This document shows positions 42,455 to 44,595 of a stretch of DNA of 44,595 bases, piece after piece. The number at the start of each line of letters is the position of its first letter. The first letter of the stretch is position 1. The notes beneath the pieces were generated by a model. That model did no database searches and had not been told where the DNA came from. It saw only the letters and a program-made list of their open reading frames with translations. The stretch is from the NCBI GenBank assembly GCA_944322925.1, contig CALUQM010000016.1:1-44595 (forward strand), in the 5' to 3' direction. Made by a program: the position numbers and the translations under genes. The stretch comes from an uncultured Bacteroidales bacterium. GTDB taxonomy: Bacteria; Bacteroidota; Bacteroidia; Bacteroidales; UBA932.

Positions 42455-43783
42455 CTAATATTTGTTCAGAGGCATGCCGTTCATTTTCATCCGCACCTGT
42501 TTGCGGACATTCGCGAGTACGGCATCATGCTCTTCCCTGCCTTCTTCCGACTTGCCAGAGACATAGTCGATATGGGCTGCCGCACTTGTCAGTACGGTAT
42601 CGATAAGGTTGACTATGAATTCCATGTCCTTTTCGACAAGTCCTCTTGAAGTTATGGCAGGCGTACCCACCCTTATGCCGGATGTCTGGAACGGGGATCT
42701 CGAATCGAACGGCACCATGTTCTTGTTGATGGTGATGTCAGCCTTGACAAGTTCCCTTTCAGCCATTTTCCCGGTGAGTTCGCCGAATTTCGTTCTGAGA
42801 TCGATCAGCATGAGATGATTGTCCGTACCTCCGGACACGACCTTATAGCCCTTGGACTTGAATGATTCGGCCATTGCGGCGGCGTTGGCTACCACCTGCT
42901 TCTGATACTCCTTGAATTCCGGCTGCAGAGCCTCGTAGAACGACACGGCCTTCGCGGCTATGCAATGTTCGAGCGGACCGCCCTGAACACCAGGGAATAC
43001 GCTTGAATTGAGTATCTGGGACATCTTCTTGACGACTCCTTTCGGCGTCGTGAGCCCCCACGGGTTGTCGAAGTCCCTGCCCATGAGAATGATTCCTCCG
43101 CGAGGGCCTCTCAGGGTCTTGTGCGTAGTAGATGTTACTATATGCGCATATTTTACAGGATTGCTCAGAAGACCTGCTGCTATAAGACCTGCCGTGTGAG
43201 CCATGTCCACCATCAGAAGTGCGCCCACACTGTCTGCGATGCGTCTCATCCTTTCCCAGTCCCATTCGCGCGAATAGGCTGAAGCTCCTCCGATGATGAG
43301 TTTCGGCCTGCACTCCATGGCTTTCCTTTCCATCTCGTTGTAGTCGATCATACCTGTAACTTCATCGAGACCGTATGAGACGGCATTGTACAGGATACCC
43401 GACATGTTTACCGGAGACCCGTGGGTAAGATGCCCGCCGTGAGCGAGGTCCAGGCCCATGAACGTGTCACCAGGCTTCAGGCATGCCATCATGACTGCCA
43501 TGTTCGCCTGCGCTCCGGAGTGTGGCTGCACATTGGCGTACTCCGCCTCGAAAAGCTCGCACAGTCTGTCGATGGCAAGCTGCTCTATCTGGTCTACGAC
43601 TTCGCAGCCTCCGTAATATCTGGCCCCAGGGTAGCCTTCAGCATATTTGTTGGTGCATACCGAACCCAATGCTGCAAGCACCTGTTTGCTGACGTAGTTT
43701 TCCGATGCAATCAGTTCGATGCCGGTAGTCTGTCTTTCTTCCTCTTTCTTTATCAGATTGAATATCTGAAGATCCTGTTTCAT
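42455..43783 (-). CDS. glyA: Serine hydroxymethyltransferase
   Basis: 442 aa, slightly longer than the usual 415-430 aa. PLP-dependent conversion of serine and tetrahydrofolate to glycine and 5,10-methylene-THF in the cytosol. Signatures are [20 protein letters not shown] (residues 22-41), [16 protein letters not shown] (about 45-60), [18 protein letters not shown] (about 193-200) and the Schiff-base lysine in [14 protein letters not shown] (K222). The C-terminal tail [11 protein letters not shown] is phylum-typical. A -7 element lies at 43815-43822. Confidence 0.97.
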   Translation of the reverse strand: MKQDLQIFNLIKKEEERQTTGIELIASENYVSKQVLAALGSVCTNKYAEGYPGARYYGGCEVVDQIEQLAIDRLCELFEAEYANVQPHSGAQANMAVMMACLKPGDTFMGLDLAHGGHLTHGSPVNMSGILYNAVSYGLDEVTGMIDYNEMERKAMECRPKLIIGGASAYSREWDWERMRRIADSVGALLMVDMAHTAGLIAAGLLSNPVKYAHIVTSTTHKTLRGPRGGIILMGRDFDNPWGLTTPKGVVKKMSQILNSSVFPGVQGGPLEHCIAAKAVSFYEALQPEFKEYQKQVVANAAAMAESFKSKGYKVVSGGTDNHLMLIDLRTKFGELTGKMAERELVKADITINKNMVPFDSRSPFQTSGIRVGTPAITSRGLVEKDMEFIVNLIDTVLTSAAAHIDYVSGKSEEGREEHDAVLANVRKQVRMKMNGMPLNKY

Positions 43784-43814
43784 TTTGTTGTTCCGTTAAA
43801 TTTTAAAGTCGAGG

Positions 43815-43822
43815 CAAATTTA
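43815..43822 (-). promoter_or_regulatory. -7 element for glyA
   Basis: On the minus strand TAAATTTG, a perfect TAnnTTTG, 31 nt upstream of the glyA ATG. No TTTG stands at the expected -33 distance. Confidence 0.5.
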
Positions 43823-43842
43823 CTCATTTTTTAAAATTTAGC

Positions 43843-43850
43843 TACCTTTG
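43843..43850 (+). promoter_or_regulatory. -7 element for the RNA methyltransferase gene
   Basis: TACCTTTG is a perfect TAnnTTTG, 57 nt upstream of the ATG at 43908 and divergent to the glyA promoter. No clear TTTG box is seen about 20 nt before it. Confidence 0.5.
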
Positions 43851-43907
43851 CGCGGATAACTTTTTTGTTCTTTTCATATCCGGTTCTTGCAGGCCGGCGG
43901 GAAAATC

Positions 43908-44459
43908 ATGACAGACAGGAAATTATTGAACATAGAGCTCGGACGGCTCTCGGTCGAGGAATACAGGCATTCTCCGGAATCAGGCATCGCGGTCATTCTG
44001 GACAATATCAGGAGCGCACACAACATAGGCTCGGCCTTCAGAAGCTGCGATTCATTCAAGGTGGACAGGATATGCCTGTGCGGCATCTGTGCCGTTCCCC
44101 CTTCCGCCGAAATCCACAAGTCGGCCATCGGGGCCGAATTCAGCGTGGACTGGGAATATTCCGGCAGCACGATGGATGCCGTGCGGAAATACAGGGAGAA
44201 CGGATACTGTATCGTAAGCGTCGAACAGACTGTCGGATCCGTCAAACTGCAGGATTTCCACCCTGAGGAAGGCAGAAAATACGCCCTTGTATTCGGCAAC
44301 GAGGTATCCGGCGTGGACCAGGAGGTCGTCGACGCCTCCGATTTTTCGATTGAAATACCGCAGTTCGGCACCAAACATTCGCTCAACGTATCCGTCGCGG
44401 CAGGAATAGTGCTCTGGCACACCCGGATGGAACTTGAACTTGCCCGGTCAGGGCATTGA
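43908..44459 (+). CDS. SpoU/TrmH-family RNA 2'-O-methyltransferase
   Basis: A 183-aa protein with a SPOUT methyltransferase domain. VILDNIRSAHNIGSAFRSCDSF (about residues 26-47) holds the conserved N-I-R-x-x-x-N-x-G motif. The knot region shows LVFGNEVSGVDQEVVDASDFSIEIPQFGTKHSLNVSVAAGIVLW (about 128-171), with the typical N-E-x-x-G-V and S-L-N-V-S-x-A motifs. It uses SAM to methylate ribose 2'-OH in tRNA or rRNA; the target nucleotide is not predictable. The ATG at 43908 is preferred over a TTG at 43887. A bidirectional hairpin terminator follows. Confidence 0.9.
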   Translation: MTDRKLLNIELGRLSVEEYRHSPESGIAVILDNIRSAHNIGSAFRSCDSFKVDRICLCGICAVPPSAEIHKSAIGAEFSVDWEYSGSTMDAVRKYRENGYCIVSVEQTVGSVKLQDFHPEEGRKYALVFGNEVSGVDQEVVDASDFSIEIPQFGTKHSLNVSVAAGIVLWHTRMELELARSGH

Positions 44460-44478
44460 ACAAACATTGACAATATTG

Positions 44479-44516
44479 AAAAGGGGGCGACCGTCATTTC
44501 CGGATCACCCCCTTTT
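44479..44516. terminator. Bidirectional terminator
   Basis: AAAAGGGGG (44479-44487) pairs perfectly with CCCCCTTTT (44508-44516) across a 20-nt loop. It stands between the plus-strand methyltransferase gene and the minus-strand tRNA gene and provides T-runs in both directions. Confidence 0.75.
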
Positions 44517-44520
44517 CATG

Positions 44521-44595
44521 TGCGCAGGAGCAGAGTCGAACTGCCACACCATTTCTGGCACTACCTCCTGAGAGTAGCGCGTCTACCAATTTCGC
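44521..44595 (-). tRNA. tRNA-Leu(CAG), 5' end cut by the window edge
   Basis: On the minus strand, GGTAGACGCGC (D arm), anticodon loop CTCAGGA with anticodon CAG (plus 568-570 after 44000), a long class II variable arm, a T arm with TTCGACT, the acceptor strand CCTGCGC and discriminator A at 44521. The first few 5' acceptor bases lie beyond 44595. CCA is not encoded. The anticodon CAG reads CUG (Leu). Confidence 0.9.

Noticed and set aside
1-44595. Prophage, transposon or integrative element
   Set aside because: No integrase, transposase, relaxase, phage structural gene or att-like repeat was found; the partial tRNA-Leu at the edge has no integrase beside it within the window.

Overview
The window reads as a piece of a Bacteroidales chromosome (phylum Bacteroidota), possibly close to Rikenellaceae or the Cryptobacteroides-type gut and faecal lineages; the genus cannot be fixed from this sequence. 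The grounds are: -7 elements of the TAnnTTTG type, often with a TTTG -33 box about 20 nt upstream; a SusC/SusD pair; many lipoproteins with acidic residues after the lipobox Cys; and phylum-typical families (DUF3822, DUF4290, DUF4843, DUF4861, PKD-like lipoprotein, AddAB-type helicase/nuclease pair). No phage, transposase, CRISPR array, toxin-antitoxin pair or rRNA is seen. Coding density is high and no gap without a gene exceeds 300 bases.

Layout. 1-143 is a promoter-bearing palindromic repeat leading into an acetyl-CoA hydrolase/CoA-transferase gene. 1441-4728 (minus) is a tight five-gene operon: a membrane-anchored protein of unknown function, DUF3822, rsmD, DUF4861 and ybaK. 4836-10823 (plus) is a six-gene operon: nrnA-like DHH phosphoesterase, two FKBP lipoproteins, a MATE transporter, a cytidylate kinase-like protein and a serine hydrolase. 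10802-14069 (minus) is ackA-ptb-buk, an acyl-phosphate/ATP module. Then come a short ComEC (plus), ApbE (minus) and a plus-strand run of FISUMP lipoprotein, LemA and two TPM proteins. 19514-23414 (minus) is DUF4290-ftsK-lolA. 23515-29621 (minus) is the AddB-like/AddA-like recombination pair. A reverse rubrerythrin gene (29756) has its own promoter and a strong terminator.

30408-40004 (plus) is a packed SusC/SusD transport operon with DUF4843, PKD-like, thioredoxin-like and Ig-repeat lipoproteins, followed by a separately transcribed small acidic lipoprotein (40152). No glycosidase, lyase, sulfatase or sigma/anti-sigma pair accompanies it, so a peptide or other non-glycan substrate is more likely than a polysaccharide. 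A minus-strand lipoprotein of unknown function (40843), glyA, a SpoU-type RNA methyltransferase gene and the 3' part of a tRNA-Leu(CAG) close the window.

How the genes fit together. The CoA-transferase and the AckA/Ptb/Buk set are complementary ways to turn acyl-CoA into acetate, butyrate or branched-chain acids, which would suit an amino-acid or peptide fermenter; the SusCD locus without carbohydrate enzymes fits this loosely. Most other genes are housekeeping: rRNA and tRNA maintenance, chromosome segregation, break repair, peroxide defence and one-carbon metabolism. The least explained parts are the set of unknown lipoproteins around the SusCD operon, the membrane protein overlapping DUF3822, and the symmetric promoter palindrome at the left edge.
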